Below, one piece after another: positions 1-8,407 of a stretch of DNA of 33,259 nucleotides; within the stretch, counting starts at the first letter, position 1, and each line of letters starts with the position of its first letter. The stretch lies in contig NZ_ML014798.1 of the NCBI RefSeq assembly GCF_003675895.1, positions 1 to 33,259 on the forward strand, in the 5' to 3' direction. The translations under genes and the position numbers were made by a program. The stretch is from Parashewanella curva. GTDB taxonomy: Bacteria > Pseudomonadota > Gammaproteobacteria > Enterobacterales > Shewanellaceae. The notes under the pieces are model-generated. The model ran no database searches. It was not told the DNA's origin and was given only the letters and a program-made list of their open reading frames with translations.

Positions 1-162
1 AATTAAAAGCCAATCGTTTGCATGTCTGAAATCAGTCTTACCTAAGTAAGTTTGATTTCTATCTATGCGGACTCTTCATTGATAGAATTTTTGTTAGCAT
101 CCGAAGATGATAACTGGATGTTTCTATTTCTGCGAGTGTCCACACAGATTTGCTTGATACTT

Positions 163-176
163 ATTTTTAAAGAACA
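163..176 (-). promoter_or_regulatory. boxA antitermination site of the rrn leader
   Basis: The minus strand reads TGTTCTTTAAAAAT, close to E. coli rrn boxA (TGCTCTTTAACA). It sits between the boxB-like hairpin and the 16S start. BoxA RNA is bound by NusB-NusE (S10) in the rRNA antitermination complex. Confidence 0.8.
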
Positions 177-195
177 TTGTGCTTTTATCAGCACA

Positions 196-219
196 CCGTT
201 GAAGCATTCTCTTCAGCGG
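196..219 (-). promoter_or_regulatory. boxB-like hairpin of the rrn antitermination region
   Basis: The minus strand reads CCGCTGAAG, a six-base loop, then CTTCAACGG. This gives a 9-bp stem with one mismatch, just downstream of P2 and just upstream of boxA, where rrn boxB hairpins lie. Confidence 0.65.
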
Positions 220-225
220 TTCAGG

Positions 226-260
226 GCTGCGTATTCTACGCATTTCCCTGTGGTCGTCAA
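226..260 (-). promoter_or_regulatory. rRNA operon promoter P2
   Basis: On the minus strand there is a -35 TTGACG (255-260), a 16-bp spacer and a -10 TAGAAT (233-238). The sequence resembles E. coli rrn P2 in spacing and in its AAATGCGTAGAATACGCA core. It lies about 165 bp downstream of P1, so both promoters would feed the same leader. Confidence 0.82.
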
Positions 261-393
261 CAACTTTTTTTAAAGTTTTTTTCGACCGTTTAAAAAGTGA
301 CTTAATCGCTTTCACTTTCTACCTTGAAGCTCAAGGCTGTCCTGACTCAGTAGCTGCTGTAACAGTGTTTGTTTTGCCGCTGTGCCGTGTCAG

Positions 394-475
394 TGGTGGC
401 GAATTATAGGGAGCTTAGAATTTTGCGCAACCCTTTTTTGAAGGTTTTTTGCATTTATTTTTTACTACCAAATTA
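394..475 (-). promoter_or_regulatory. rRNA operon promoter P1 with UP-like A/T tract
   Basis: On the minus strand there is a -35 TTGCGC (425-430), a 16-bp spacer and a consensus -10 TATAAT (403-408). The following TCGCCACCACTGACACGG nearly matches the E. coli rrn P1 discriminator and start, placing the start near base 394. The spacer ends in CTCCC, as in E. coli rrn P1. Upstream, 431-475 is rich in A and T runs, as expected of an UP element. The GC-rich discriminator implies control by ppGpp/DksA and initiating nucleotide, by analogy with E. coli. Confidence 0.88.
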
Positions 476-506
476 AGCACATTTAACGCACCTTTAACTC
501 ACAGAG

Positions 507-515
507 TTATCCACA
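507..515 (+). promoter_or_regulatory. Perfect DnaA box (TTATCCACA)
   Basis: The nine bases TTATCCACA match the strongest E. coli DnaA box exactly. The site lies about 115 bp upstream of the predicted rrn P1 start, between that promoter and the secA terminator. A single 9-mer can occur by chance (about 0.25 expected in both strands of this window), so a role is not established. Confidence 0.45.
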
Positions 516-620
516 TTTATTGCTTTTAAAGTCATATTTCCACTGTACTACCATTCTTTATATTTGAAGTAGTCTTCGAACTGACTTCTACTATTCAATA
601 TAACTCGGTGTGCAAACATA

Positions 621-652
621 AAAAAAGCGCTTCATATTAGAAGCGCTTTTTT
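621..652 (-). terminator. Rho-independent terminator of secA
   Basis: AAAAAAGCGCTTC, a six-base loop (ATATTA) and GAAGCGCTTTTTT form a perfect 13-bp hairpin with A and T runs at its ends, so it would work in both directions. It lies 25 bases after the secA stop codon. It should separate secA transcription from the co-directional rRNA operon. Confidence 0.9.
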
Positions 653-676
653 AGGTTCACTTATATAAGTAGATGT

Positions 677-3403
677 TTAGTTCAAGCGGCCATGGCATTG
701 TTTGTACTTTTTACCAGAGCCACATGGGCATGGATCATTTCGACCAATCTTCTCACCTTCTCTGACGATTGGAGTGTGATTAGCCATTTCCGCTGTCATT
801 TCATCACCCGTTGCCATCGATTCTGCTTGCGCATGTTGATATTCACGGTGGAGGCGCGCTTCTTCTTCACGGCGACGCTGTTCCATTTCTTCAACTTCAG
901 ATTGTGCTTGCACCTGAACTTTAGAAAGAATGCTGATCACATCGTACTTTAGAGATTCCAACATTTCTTGGAATAGCTCAAACGACTCACGCTTGTATTC
1001 TTGCTTTGGATTTTTTTGCGCATAACCACGTAGGTGAATACCTTGTCTTAGGTGATCCATTGCCGCTAAGTGTTCTTTCCACAATGTATCGAGCGTTTGT
1101 AGCATTACTGACTTTTCAAATTGACGTAATACTTCAGGACCGACCATTTCTTGCTTTTGTGCGTATTCTGTTGCCCAAGTTTCAACAATACGTTCACGAA
1201 GCGTTTCTTCATGAAGATCATCTTCTTTATCTAACCACTCTTGAACGGGCAATTTCAGACCAAATTCTTGCTGAAGGCGGGTTTCTAAACCTGGTATATC
1301 CCAAAGCTCTTCAATTGACTGTGGCGGAATGTACTGATCGATCATGGCATTAAGTACATCATCTTTAATGCTGGCGATGGTTTCTTCGATATGCTCAGCA
1401 TCCATCAGATCATTACGTTGCGAGTACACCACTTGGCGTTGGTCGTTCGCTACATCATCAAACTCTAACAATTGCTTACGGATATCGAAGTTACGCGCTT
1501 CTACTTTACGTTGTGCATTTTCAATGGCACGTGATACCCACGGATGCTCAATAGCTTCGCCTTCTTCCATACCCAGTTTTTTCATCATGCCCGATACACG
1601 GTCTGAAGCGAAGATACGCATTAGGCTGTCTTCCATAGATAGGTAGAAGCGAGAAGAACCCGCATCACCCTGACGGCCTGAACGACCACGAAGCTGGTTA
1701 TCGATACGACGAGATTCGTGACGTTCTGTTCCTAGGATGTGCAAACCACCTGCTGCTACGACTTCGTCATGACGAACTTGCCAGTCAGATTTGATTTTTG
1801 CAATTTGCTCATCCGTTGGATTATCTAGTTCTGCAACTTCTACATTCCAGTTACCACCTAGTACGATATCTGTACCACGACCCGCCATGTTTGTTGCCAC
1901 GGTTACCGAACCTGACCGACCAGCCTGAGCAACAATTTCTGCTTCTTTTTCGTGGAATTTTGCGTTCAGTACGTGGTGTGGAATTTTCTCTTGCTTCATT
2001 AAGCGAGATAATAATTCAGATTGCTCAATCGAAACGGTACCCACCAAGACTGGCTGGCCACGCTCACGACAATCGCGAATATCATCCAAAATAGCGTTGT
2101 ATTTTTCACGAGCTGTTAGATAAACCAAGTCAGCACGATCATCACGGATCATCGGTTTGTTGGTTGGAACAACAACCGTGTCTAGACCATAGATGTGTTG
2201 GAATTCAAACGCTTCGGTATCCGCAGTACCTGTCATACCCGCTAATTTTTCGTATAGACGGAAGTAGTTTTGGAAAGTAATGGATGCCAACGTTTGGTTT
2301 TCGTTTTGAATATCCACGCCTTCTTTGGCTTCTACCGCTTGGTGTAGACCTTCAGACCAACGGCGCCCCGGCATGGTACGACCGGTATGTTCATCAACAA
2401 TTACCACTTCACCGTCAGCAACGATATAGTCAACATCTTTTTCAAATAAGGTATGAGCACGCAGACCGGCATTTACATGGTGAAGTAATGAAATGTTCGC
2501 AGCTGAATAGAGTGAGTCGCCTTCTTGAAGTAAACCCGTTTCAATAAGCAAGTTCTCGATCTTTTCTTGACCACGCTCAGTCATATGAACTTGCTTCGAC
2601 TTTTCATCAACGCTGTAGTCACCGTCACCAGTGAACTCTTCACTGTCTTCTTTCTCTTGTGAAACTAAGTTTGGGATCAGCTTATTAACTTTAATGTAAA
2701 GTTCAGAACTGTCTTCTGCAGCACCAGAAATAATAAGTGGAGTACGAGCTTCATCAATAAGAATCGAGTCAACTTCGTCAATCAGTGCATAGTGAAGTGG
2801 ACGTTGCACGCGCTCTTGTGGTGAAAACGCCATATTGTCACGAAGATAGTCGAAACCAAATTCGTTGTTGGTACCGTAAGTAATGTCAGCCGCGTAAGCT
2901 TGCTTTTTCTCTTCTGGTGCAAGCCCCGCTACGTTGATACCAACAGTCAAACCCAAGAACTCAAACAATGGGCGATTTAACTCGGCATCACGACCCGCAA
3001 GGTAATCATTCACGGTAATGATATGTACGCCTTTGCCCGTTAATGCGTTTAGGTATGCAGGCAAAGTTGCAGTTAACGTTTTACCTTCACCGGTACGCAT
3101 TTCCGCGATGCGGTTACTGTCCAGTACCATGCCACCTAATAGTTGAACGTCAAAATGACGCATATCAAAAACACGCTTAGAAGCTTCACGCACGACAGCA
3201 AACGCTTCAGGAGTGATGCTATCTAAGGTTTCACCATCTTCAATACGCTTGCGAAACTCATTGGTTTTCTGTGCAAGTTCGTTGTCTGAAAGCTTCTCAA
3301 AATCCACTTCCATTGCGTTAATCTGGGTGACAACTTTTCCTAAACTTTTCAGGGTGCGTTCGTTACGGCTACCAAATATTTTTGTTAGTAATTTTCCAAA
3401 CAT
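677..3403 (-). CDS. secA: SecA preprotein translocase ATPase
   Basis: SecA is the cytosolic and membrane-associated ATPase that pushes unfolded preproteins through the SecYEG channel. The product is 908 residues, the usual family length. Visible features are Walker A TGEGKT near residue 105, the [15 protein letters not shown] segment near 210, the helicase-like motif [12 protein letters not shown], and a C-terminal zinc and SecB-binding finger (C892, C894, C903, H904). I chose the ATG at 3403 because [14 protein letters not shown] aligns with the E. coli start MLIKLLTK. An in-frame GTG at 3412 would add three residues. The M23 peptidase gene lies 58 bp upstream in the same direction. No SecM-like arrest peptide gene precedes it, so SecM-type control is not evident. 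Confidence 0.98.
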   Translation of the reverse strand: MFGKLLTKIFGSRNERTLKSLGKVVTQINAMEVDFEKLSDNELAQKTNEFRKRIEDGETLDSITPEAFAVVREASKRVFDMRHFDVQLLGGMVLDSNRIAEMRTGEGKTLTATLPAYLNALTGKGVHIITVNDYLAGRDAELNRPLFEFLGLTVGINVAGLAPEEKKQAYAADITYGTNNEFGFDYLRDNMAFSPQERVQRPLHYALIDEVDSILIDEARTPLIISGAAEDSSELYIKVNKLIPNLVSQEKEDSEEFTGDGDYSVDEKSKQVHMTERGQEKIENLLIETGLLQEGDSLYSAANISLLHHVNAGLRAHTLFEKDVDYIVADGEVVIVDEHTGRTMPGRRWSEGLHQAVEAKEGVDIQNENQTLASITFQNYFRLYEKLAGMTGTADTEAFEFQHIYGLDTVVVPTNKPMIRDDRADLVYLTAREKYNAILDDIRDCRERGQPVLVGTVSIEQSELLSRLMKQEKIPHHVLNAKFHEKEAEIVAQAGRSGSVTVATNMAGRGTDIVLGGNWNVEVAELDNPTDEQIAKIKSDWQVRHDEVVAAGGLHILGTERHESRRIDNQLRGRSGRQGDAGSSRFYLSMEDSLMRIFASDRVSGMMKKLGMEEGEAIEHPWVSRAIENAQRKVEARNFDIRKQLLEFDDVANDQRQVVYSQRNDLMDAEHIEETIASIKDDVLNAMIDQYIPPQSIEELWDIPGLETRLQQEFGLKLPVQEWLDKEDDLHEETLRERIVETWATEYAQKQEMVGPEVLRQFEKSVMLQTLDTLWKEHLAAMDHLRQGIHLRGYAQKNPKQEYKRESFELFQEMLESLKYDVISILSKVQVQAQSEVEEMEQRRREEEARLHREYQHAQAESMATGDEMTAEMANHTPIVREGEKIGRNDPCPCGSGKKYKQCHGRLN

Positions 3404-3461
3404 CTGAATCACTTTTTCTGCTAGAGGCTAAAATCTGTCTAAAGTTAACGACCAAGGGTGA

Positions 3462-4361
3462 TCATCTTGGTTTACGGTAGACGTACTTTTGCGGATTGAC
3501 TTGTTGTCCTGCCCGCAACACTTCGTAATGCACATGAGGCCCGGTTGAACGCCCTGTACTTCCCATAGTGGCAATTTTTTGTCCCTTGGCAACGACATCA
3601 CCAAGGTGAACGCTAATGCTTGCGTTGTGTCCATAACGAGTACGTAACCCGTTACCATGATCAATTTCGACTAAATTTCCATATCCGAAGATACTCCCCG
3701 CCCAAGTCACAACTCCTGAACCTGTAGCCACAACATTCTCTCCCTCAGTTCCAGCAAAATCAATGCCCTTATGCATTGCTCTTCGGCCTGAGAAAGGATC
3801 ATTGCGTAATCCATAAGGAGAAGATAGCCAGCCTTTATTAATGGGACGACCGGAAATGTATCGTTCGATATCTATATGGTGATTAGTTACAACAGTTTCA
3901 AGTACTTTGAGTTGTTGTTGACGATTTTCGATACGGTTTGCAAGATCATCCATATCTTTAAGAAGCTGATCTAGCTGGACACTCTCACCTATTTCACTGA
4001 CACCACCAACACCAACTTCGGTTGAGAAGTTAAATTGATCGTCCAAATGATTCTTTTTGGCAACTTGCTGACCTAGAGCTTCAACACGAGTAAGATTGGC
4101 TTGCATTCGAGCAATATGAGAAACGAGCAGTGCAATTTGAGCTTGAGTTTGTTGTTTGAGTTCTATGACTTGCTCTTTTTGAGCCTGTCTTTGATGCTTA
4201 GCAGTGTTAATGCTAACTTGCTGATCAACAAATCGCTGATTATTATAGTGGTATGCACTCACAAGGATCGCTATGAGCGTCACAGGCAATAATAGCCAGC
4301 GCTTTCCTAATTCAATGCGTTTTGCACCTTGTTTACCTTGTATAAATAAAGTGACACTCAT
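3462..4361 (-). CDS. M23 (LytM-type) zinc endopeptidase, membrane-anchored with coiled coil
   Basis: This is a predicted peptidoglycan endopeptidase of 299 residues anchored in the inner membrane and facing the periplasm. One membrane segment spans about residues 22-39. A glutamine-rich coiled coil covers roughly 45-105, a second coil 130-165, and the M23 domain about 185-290. The zinc and catalytic residues look intact: H197 and D201 in HKGID, H245, and H276/H278 in HVH. It is therefore probably an active enzyme rather than a LytM-type activator that has lost its metal site. It lies directly upstream of secA, where E. coli carries secM, and diverges from dciA 24 bp away. I do not assign a gene name. 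Cleavage of stem-peptide crosslinks is inferred from the family. Confidence 0.9.
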   Translation of the reverse strand: MSVTLFIQGKQGAKRIELGKRWLLLPVTLIAILVSAYHYNNQRFVDQQVSINTAKHQRQAQKEQVIELKQQTQAQIALLVSHIARMQANLTRVEALGQQVAKKNHLDDQFNFSTEVGVGGVSEIGESVQLDQLLKDMDDLANRIENRQQQLKVLETVVTNHHIDIERYISGRPINKGWLSSPYGLRNDPFSGRRAMHKGIDFAGTEGENVVATGSGVVTWAGSIFGYGNLVEIDHGNGLRTRYGHNASISVHLGDVVAKGQKIATMGSTGRSTGPHVHYEVLRAGQQVNPQKYVYRKPR

Positions 4362-4385
4362 AAACCATTAGCCAATATTATTAAT

Positions 4386-4838
4386 ATGAAAAAGCTTCCT
4401 CAACAACTCAATCAATTGCTTAATAACTCAGGCTCACTGCCTGAACTAAAAGAGAAAGCCGAACTAATTTTACGTTTGAACCAATTGCTAAAGCAGCATT
4501 TACGTGGTCCGATAGCTGAGCAAGTGCATGTAGTTAACTTACGTCAAAATACATTAATCCTTGAAACGCCCTCTGCGGTTTGGGCTACTCGATTAAATGC
4601 ACAAAAGTCTCAAATATTACTTACAATTCAAAATGAAGCATTGCCAATGCTCACTGGTATTGACGTCAAAGTCAACCCAAGGTTATCGACCTATGACGCA
4701 AATCCTCCCATTAAGCACGCAAAACTCAGTCAAACTTCAGCTTCTCACATTGAAGCACTGGCAGAGAGTGTTGAAGGAGAGTTAGGCCAGAAACTAAAAC
4801 GGCTGGCTGCATTAGCCAGCCGTAATAGGCAATCTTAG
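4386..4838 (+). CDS. dciA: DciA-type replicative helicase loader (DUF721)
   Basis: The 150-residue product has a DUF721 domain over about residues 10-95, with a leucine-rich helical start and the NTLILETPSAVWATRLNAQK core typical of the family, followed by a charged tail. DciA proteins load or help load the DnaB replicative helicase in bacteria that lack the phage-derived DnaC. This is the only plus-strand gene in the first 21 kb. It diverges from the M23 gene and ends five bases from the convergent lpxC stop. The last 30 coding bases also form the lpxC terminator hairpin on the other strand. The family call is firm; the loader role is taken from characterised homologues. Confidence 0.88.
   Translation: MKKLPQQLNQLLNNSGSLPELKEKAELILRLNQLLKQHLRGPIAEQVHVVNLRQNTLILETPSAVWATRLNAQKSQILLTIQNEALPMLTGIDVKVNPRLSTYDANPPIKHAKLSQTSASHIEALAESVEGELGQKLKRLAALASRNRQS
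4791..4822 (-). terminator. lpxC terminator embedded in the dciA coding sequence
   Basis: On the minus strand CGGCTGGCT, a five-base loop and AGCCAGCCG form a perfect 9-bp GC-rich hairpin followed by TTTTAGTTT. This is a good rho-independent terminator for lpxC, about 20 bases after its stop. The same bases are plus-strand codons for the C-terminal KRLAALAS of DciA. Confidence 0.82.
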
Positions 4839-4843
4839 AAATA

Positions 4844-5767
4844 TTAGGCCATGGCAGCCGCGTTGCTGGTGCTAATGAATTGCACAGGAACATCGGCTTC
4901 TTGTTCGTAACTTACTAATTCCCATGCTTCTTGATGGTTGAGTAATGCACGAACCAGTTTATTGTTGAGAGCATGACCTGTTTTATAAGCACAGAATTCA
5001 CCAATCAACGCGTGACCTGCGACATACAAGTCCCCAAATGCATCAAGGATTTTATGCTTTAAAAATTCATCGTCATAACGCAGCCCATCAGGATTCAATA
5101 CTCGATATTCATCAAGCACTACCGCATTTTCCATGCTGCCGCCTAGTGCAAGGTTGTTGGCTCTTAGATATTCGATATCTCTCATAAAACCAAAGGTACG
5201 AGCGCGACTGATATCTTTAACAAAGCCTGACGTTGAGAAATCCATCACCATGTGTTGTTGACTACGCGCGATTTCTGGATGTTCGAAATCAATTTTAAAG
5301 TCAACTTTAAAACCAGAGTAAGGTTTAATTTCAGCCCATTTTTCTCCGTCTTCAACACGGATAGTCTCTTTGATTCTAATATACTTTTTAGGTGATGATT
5401 GTTGAGCAATTCCTGCCGATTGTAATAAGAATACGAATGGGCTTGCGCTGCCGTCCATGATCGGGATTTCTTCAGCATCAACATCAATATAAGCATTGTC
5501 GATACCTAACCCTGCCAAAGCGGCAAATAAATGCTCGATGGTCTGGATTTTCACACCGTCGTCATTAACCAATACAGTACAAAGCATAGTTTCACGAACT
5601 TGATCCGCTTTTGCAGGGATTGCAACCGCCGGTTCCATATCCGTGCGCATAAATACAATACCTGTATTTACCGGAGCTGGACGAATGGCAAGTGTGACTT
5701 TACGGCCGGAATGTAAGCCAACGCCAGTCGTTTTCACCATTTTCTTTACGGTTCTTTGAAAAATCAT
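4844..5767 (-). CDS. lpxC: UDP-3-O-acyl-N-acetylglucosamine deacetylase
   Basis: LpxC catalyses the committed deacetylation step of lipid A synthesis in the cytoplasm. The 307-residue product has all key residues at E. coli positions: E78 and H79 in [10 protein letters not shown]238 and D242 (zinc ligands) in LKHKILD, and H265 in YKTGH. It starts [21 protein letters not shown], as in the family. A 180-bp gap separates it from ftsZ upstream. That gap holds a candidate promoter and a leader hairpin, so lpxC may be transcribed separately as well as by read-through from the dcw cluster. The alanine-rich tail (SNAAAMA) resembles the C-terminal signal by which FtsH degrades E. coli LpxC; that regulation is inferred. 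Confidence 0.97.
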   Translation of the reverse strand: MIFQRTVKKMVKTTGVGLHSGRKVTLAIRPAPVNTGIVFMRTDMEPAVAIPAKADQVRETMLCTVLVNDDGVKIQTIEHLFAALAGLGIDNAYIDVDAEEIPIMDGSASPFVFLLQSAGIAQQSSPKKYIRIKETIRVEDGEKWAEIKPYSGFKVDFKIDFEHPEIARSQQHMVMDFSTSGFVKDISRARTFGFMRDIEYLRANNLALGGSMENAVVLDEYRVLNPDGLRYDDEFLKHKILDAFGDLYVAGHALIGEFCAYKTGHALNNKLVRALLNHQEAWELVSYEQEADVPVQFISTSNAAAMA

Positions 5768-5812
5768 GCAGTTACCTGTATTTGTCTTTTGTATCTATCG
5801 GTCAGTAAAACA

Positions 5813-5843
5813 CCCACTTAAACCGCAGGCTGGTTCAAGCGGG
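5813..5843 (-). promoter_or_regulatory. 12-bp hairpin in the lpxC mRNA leader
   Basis: As minus-strand RNA, CCCGCUUGAACC pairs with GGUUUAAGUGGG across a seven-base loop. This gives 12 continuous pairs, two of them G-U. On the plus strand the same two positions would be A-C mismatches, so the structure favours lpxC-direction RNA. It starts right after the candidate -10 box, so the lpxC transcript may begin with this hairpin, about 46 bases before the start codon. Confidence 0.55.
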
Positions 5844-5849
5844 TCGAAT

Positions 5850-5877
5850 ATACTAACACATTTTGTTGACGACACAA
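5850..5877 (-). promoter_or_regulatory. lpxC: Candidate lpxC promoter
   Basis: On the minus strand TTGTGT (5872-5877), a 16-bp spacer and TAGTAT (5850-5855) make a modest sigma-70-like match upstream of lpxC. An overlapping TATATT offers another -10. No experimental support can be seen from sequence. Confidence 0.35.
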
Positions 5878-5933
5878 AAATTCACCTCATTTGAGGCAAA
5901 ACCTATGTCGCTCAAGCCCTATATCGTGGGCTT
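5873..5933 (-). terminator. Weak hairpins after ftsZ, possible partial terminator
   Basis: Two small inverted repeats follow the ftsZ stop. One is AAGCCC/GGGCTT with an eight-base loop (5914-5933). The other is CCTCA/TGAGG with a two-base loop (5885-5896), followed on the minus strand by TGAATTTTTGTG. Stems are short, so read-through into lpxC is likely. Confidence 0.35.
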
Positions 5934-5947
5934 AAGCTAACCAATTA

Positions 5948-7138
5948 TCAGTCAGCTTGTTTACGTAAAAACGCAGGAATGTCTAAGTAGTCTAGCTTAC
6001 TTTCCGGCGTTGGGGCTGTTTGTTGCGCAGGAACGACATTTCCTGTTGGCGTAGCAACCCCCACTTTTGTATCATCGATTGCCAAATTTTCAGCCACACT
6101 GACTGTAACTGGCTCAACTTCTACTCGAGGTGAAGATACTGGCGTATTGGGCTTATTTACCAATGTGATGTCAGGTTTTTTCTCAGCACCAATACCCGTT
6201 GCAACTACCGTTACTCTTAACTCATCGCTCATTTCTGTATCAATAACTGCACCAACAACAACCGTAGCATTATCAGAAGCATAAGCTTTAACGTGGTTGC
6301 CCACAGTTTCAAATTCTTCAATGCTCATATCCATGCCAGCAGTGATATTGACTAATACACCACGAGCACCAGCAAGATCGATATCTTCTAACAATGGACT
6401 GGCTACCGCTGATTCTGCCGCTTCTTCAGCACGATCTTCACCACTGGCAATCCCTGTACCCATCATGGCGTTACCCATTTCTGACATTACTGTTTTCACG
6501 TCTGCAAAGTCAACGTTAATCAAACCAGGACGAGTTATAAGCTCTGCAATACCTTGGACAGCTCCAAGCAGTACGTTGTTAGCGGCTGCAAACGCATCCA
6601 ATAATGAGGTACCACGACCTAACACTTTTAACAGTTTTTCATTTGGGATGGTAATAAGTGAATCAACATGCTTACCAAGCTCAACGATACCTTCATCAGC
6701 AAACGTCATGCGCTTTTTACCTTCAAATGGAAATGGCTTGGTCACAACTGCGACCGTTAGGATCCCTTCCTCTTTGGCAATCTGTGCAACAACTGGCGCT
6801 GCACCAGTGCCTGTTCCACCGCCCATACCGGCTGCGATAAAAATCATGTCACAACCTTTAATTGCAGCACGAATGTTATCTTTGTCTTCTTCAGCTGCTA
6901 AACGACCTACTTCAGGGTTCGCACCAGCACCTAAACCTTTAGTAATATCTCGACCGAGCTGAATCGTTGAACCCGCCGATGACTTGCGCAAGGCTTGCGC
7001 ATCGGTATTGGTAGCAACAAATTCCACCCCTTCGATATTGTGTTTAACCATGTGCTCGACAGCATTACCACCGCCGCCACCGACTCCGATGACCTTGATC
7101 ACCGCTTCGTCTGAATGAGTGTCCATGATCTCAAACAT
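5948..7138 (-). CDS. ftsZ: Cell division GTPase FtsZ
   Basis: FtsZ is the tubulin-like GTPase that polymerises into the Z ring at midcell. The 396-residue product has the tubulin signature GGGTGTG at 106-112, the synergy loop NVDFAD at 208-213, and a conserved C-terminal peptide ([14 protein letters not shown], 383-396), the docking site for FtsA, ZipA and probably SlmA. A proline-, valine- and threonine-rich linker of roughly 60 residues joins core and tail. It follows ftsA by 30 bp with a GGAG ribosome binding site. SlmA, which antagonises FtsZ over the nucleoid, is encoded at the other end of this window. Confidence 0.98.
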   Translation of the reverse strand: MFEIMDTHSDEAVIKVIGVGGGGGNAVEHMVKHNIEGVEFVATNTDAQALRKSSAGSTIQLGRDITKGLGAGANPEVGRLAAEEDKDNIRAAIKGCDMIFIAAGMGGGTGTGAAPVVAQIAKEEGILTVAVVTKPFPFEGKKRMTFADEGIVELGKHVDSLITIPNEKLLKVLGRGTSLLDAFAAANNVLLGAVQGIAELITRPGLINVDFADVKTVMSEMGNAMMGTGIASGEDRAEEAAESAVASPLLEDIDLAGARGVLVNITAGMDMSIEEFETVGNHVKAYASDNATVVVGAVIDTEMSDELRVTVVATGIGAEKKPDITLVNKPNTPVSSPRVEVEPVTVSVAENLAIDDTKVGVATPTGNVVPAQQTAPTPESKLDYLDIPAFLRKQAD

Positions 7139-7168
7139 AATCAGAACTCCATATTGCCTGCATTAAAA

Positions 7169-8404
7169 TTAAAACTCACCTTTAAACCAACTTTTCACTG
7201 TACCGATAAAGCTTGTTACGCCTAGGCGCTCAGAACGATCGTTTTCACGATTCATCAATTGACGAGCGCCATAGTGTAATAATCCTAATCCCGTTGAATA
7301 AATTGGTTGTTTAATGTATTCGTAAAGCCCCTTTACTGCCAATGGGTTTGCAACCCTCACCGGCATACCAAACGTTGCTTCTGCTACATCTACTGCGCCA
7401 TCTATCGAAGCTGTTCCACCTGTTAATACGATCCCAGCTGCTATTTGATCTTCAAAACCACTATCACGTAATTCTTGCAGTATCAGTTCAAACATTTCCT
7501 GATATCTTGGTTCCACCACTTCGGCCAAAGTATGACGTGACATCGAACGTGATGGTCGTCCTCCTACTGACGGGACTTCTATATTTTCTTCTCGGCTAAC
7601 CGCTGCACTTCTAGCGTTAGCAAACTGAACTTTAATTTGTTCAGCATGAGTCAATGGGGTCCGGAATATCTTCGCAATATCGCTACTTACTTGATTTCCA
7701 GCAACAGGAACCACAGCACAGTGACGAAGTGCACCATTGGTATACACCGCGATGTCTGTTGTACCGCCACCAATATCGACTAAGCATACCCCTAAGTCTT
7801 TTTCATCATTTGTCAAAGTGGCATCGGCTGAAGCTATACCTGAGAACACTAGATCATCCACTTTTAAGCCACACCGCTCAACACTTTTTGTGATATTTTT
7901 CGCCATATCATTGGCACAGGTCACAATATGCACTTTTGCTTCCATCCGCATTCCTGACATTCCAATTGGACTTTTTATCCCATCTTGAACATCAATGGCA
8001 TACTCTTGTGGTAGTACATGCAAAATTCTACGCTCAGTAGGTATTTTAACCGAACGAGCGGTATGAATCACATTATCTACGTCTTCTTGAGTCACTTCTT
8101 CATCATTAATAGACACCATGCCATTTTCATTTTGGCAAGAAATATGTTTACCAGAAATACTGAGATAAACGGAGGTCACTTGACAGTCAGCCATCAATTC
8201 AGCTTGATCGAGTGAACGCTGAACACTTCGGATGATTGAGTCTAAGTCATTGACGCCGCCTTTATCCATTCCTCTTGAGGGATGATTACCGACACCCACT
8301 ACAGTAATTTCGCCATCGGGTAATACTTCCCCAATGATCACTGCCACCTTTGAGGTTCCTATGTCCAACCCAACAATTAAATTTCTTTCTTGGTTTTTGG
8401 TCAT
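7169..8404 (-). CDS. ftsA: Cell division protein FtsA
   Basis: FtsA is the actin-like protein that tethers FtsZ to the inner membrane and recruits later division proteins. The 411-residue product has the actin-type phosphate motifs VGLDIGTSKVAV near 12-23 and LVDIGGGTTDIAVY near 208-221, a third nucleotide motif GIVLTGGTASIDG near 325, and a C-terminal amphipathic helix (SFIGTVKSWFKGEF, 398-411) for membrane binding. It lies three bases after the ftsQ stop and 30 bases before ftsZ, the conserved ftsQAZ order. Confidence 0.97.
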   Translation of the reverse strand: MTKNQERNLIVGLDIGTSKVAVIIGEVLPDGEITVVGVGNHPSRGMDKGGVNDLDSIIRSVQRSLDQAELMADCQVTSVYLSISGKHISCQNENGMVSINDEEVTQEDVDNVIHTARSVKIPTERRILHVLPQEYAIDVQDGIKSPIGMSGMRMEAKVHIVTCANDMAKNITKSVERCGLKVDDLVFSGIASADATLTNDEKDLGVCLVDIGGGTTDIAVYTNGALRHCAVVPVAGNQVSSDIAKIFRTPLTHAEQIKVQFANARSAAVSREENIEVPSVGGRPSRSMSRHTLAEVVEPRYQEMFELILQELRDSGFEDQIAAGIVLTGGTASIDGAVDVAEATFGMPVRVANPLAVKGLYEYIKQPIYSTGLGLLHYGARQLMNRENDRSERLGVTSFIGTVKSWFKGEF

Positions 8405-8407
8405 GAG

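Larger units (their letters stand above)
1..394 (-). other. rRNA operon leader (pre-16S transcript); 16S rRNA expected to start at the left edge
   Basis: Read on the minus strand, this stretch has the order of a gammaproteobacterial rrn leader: P1 start region, P2 promoter, boxB hairpin, boxA, then a conserved-looking tail that includes TCTGTGTGGACACTCGC. The last bases on the minus strand are TTTTAATT. E. coli 16S begins AAATTGAAGAGTTTGATC, so mature 16S probably starts within the last few bases or just outside the window. A hairpin at 28-59 (GAAATCA/TGATTTC with an inner CTTAC/GTAAG) fits a leader processing structure. No protein gene is supported here. The identification rests on motif order; the 16S gene itself is not visible. 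Confidence 0.85.

Noticed and set aside
52-315. Open frames of 73 aa (plus) and 63 aa (minus) near the left edge
   Set aside because: They lie across the rRNA operon P2, boxB and boxA; the composition is that of a leader, and no protein family or ribosome site is visible.
3404-3412. GTG start at 3412 for secA
   Set aside because: ATG 3403 aligns with the conserved SecA N-terminus and the family length; the GTG would add only three non-conserved residues.
3452-3470. CCAAG/CTTGG inverted repeat around the M23 gene stop
   Set aside because: Only five pairs with a mismatched centre; not distinguishable from chance and no T run.
6297-6962. A 221-residue plus-strand open frame
   Set aside because: It is antisense to ftsZ and arises from the codon pattern of that gene; the serine/alanine/proline-rich translation has no recognisable motif.
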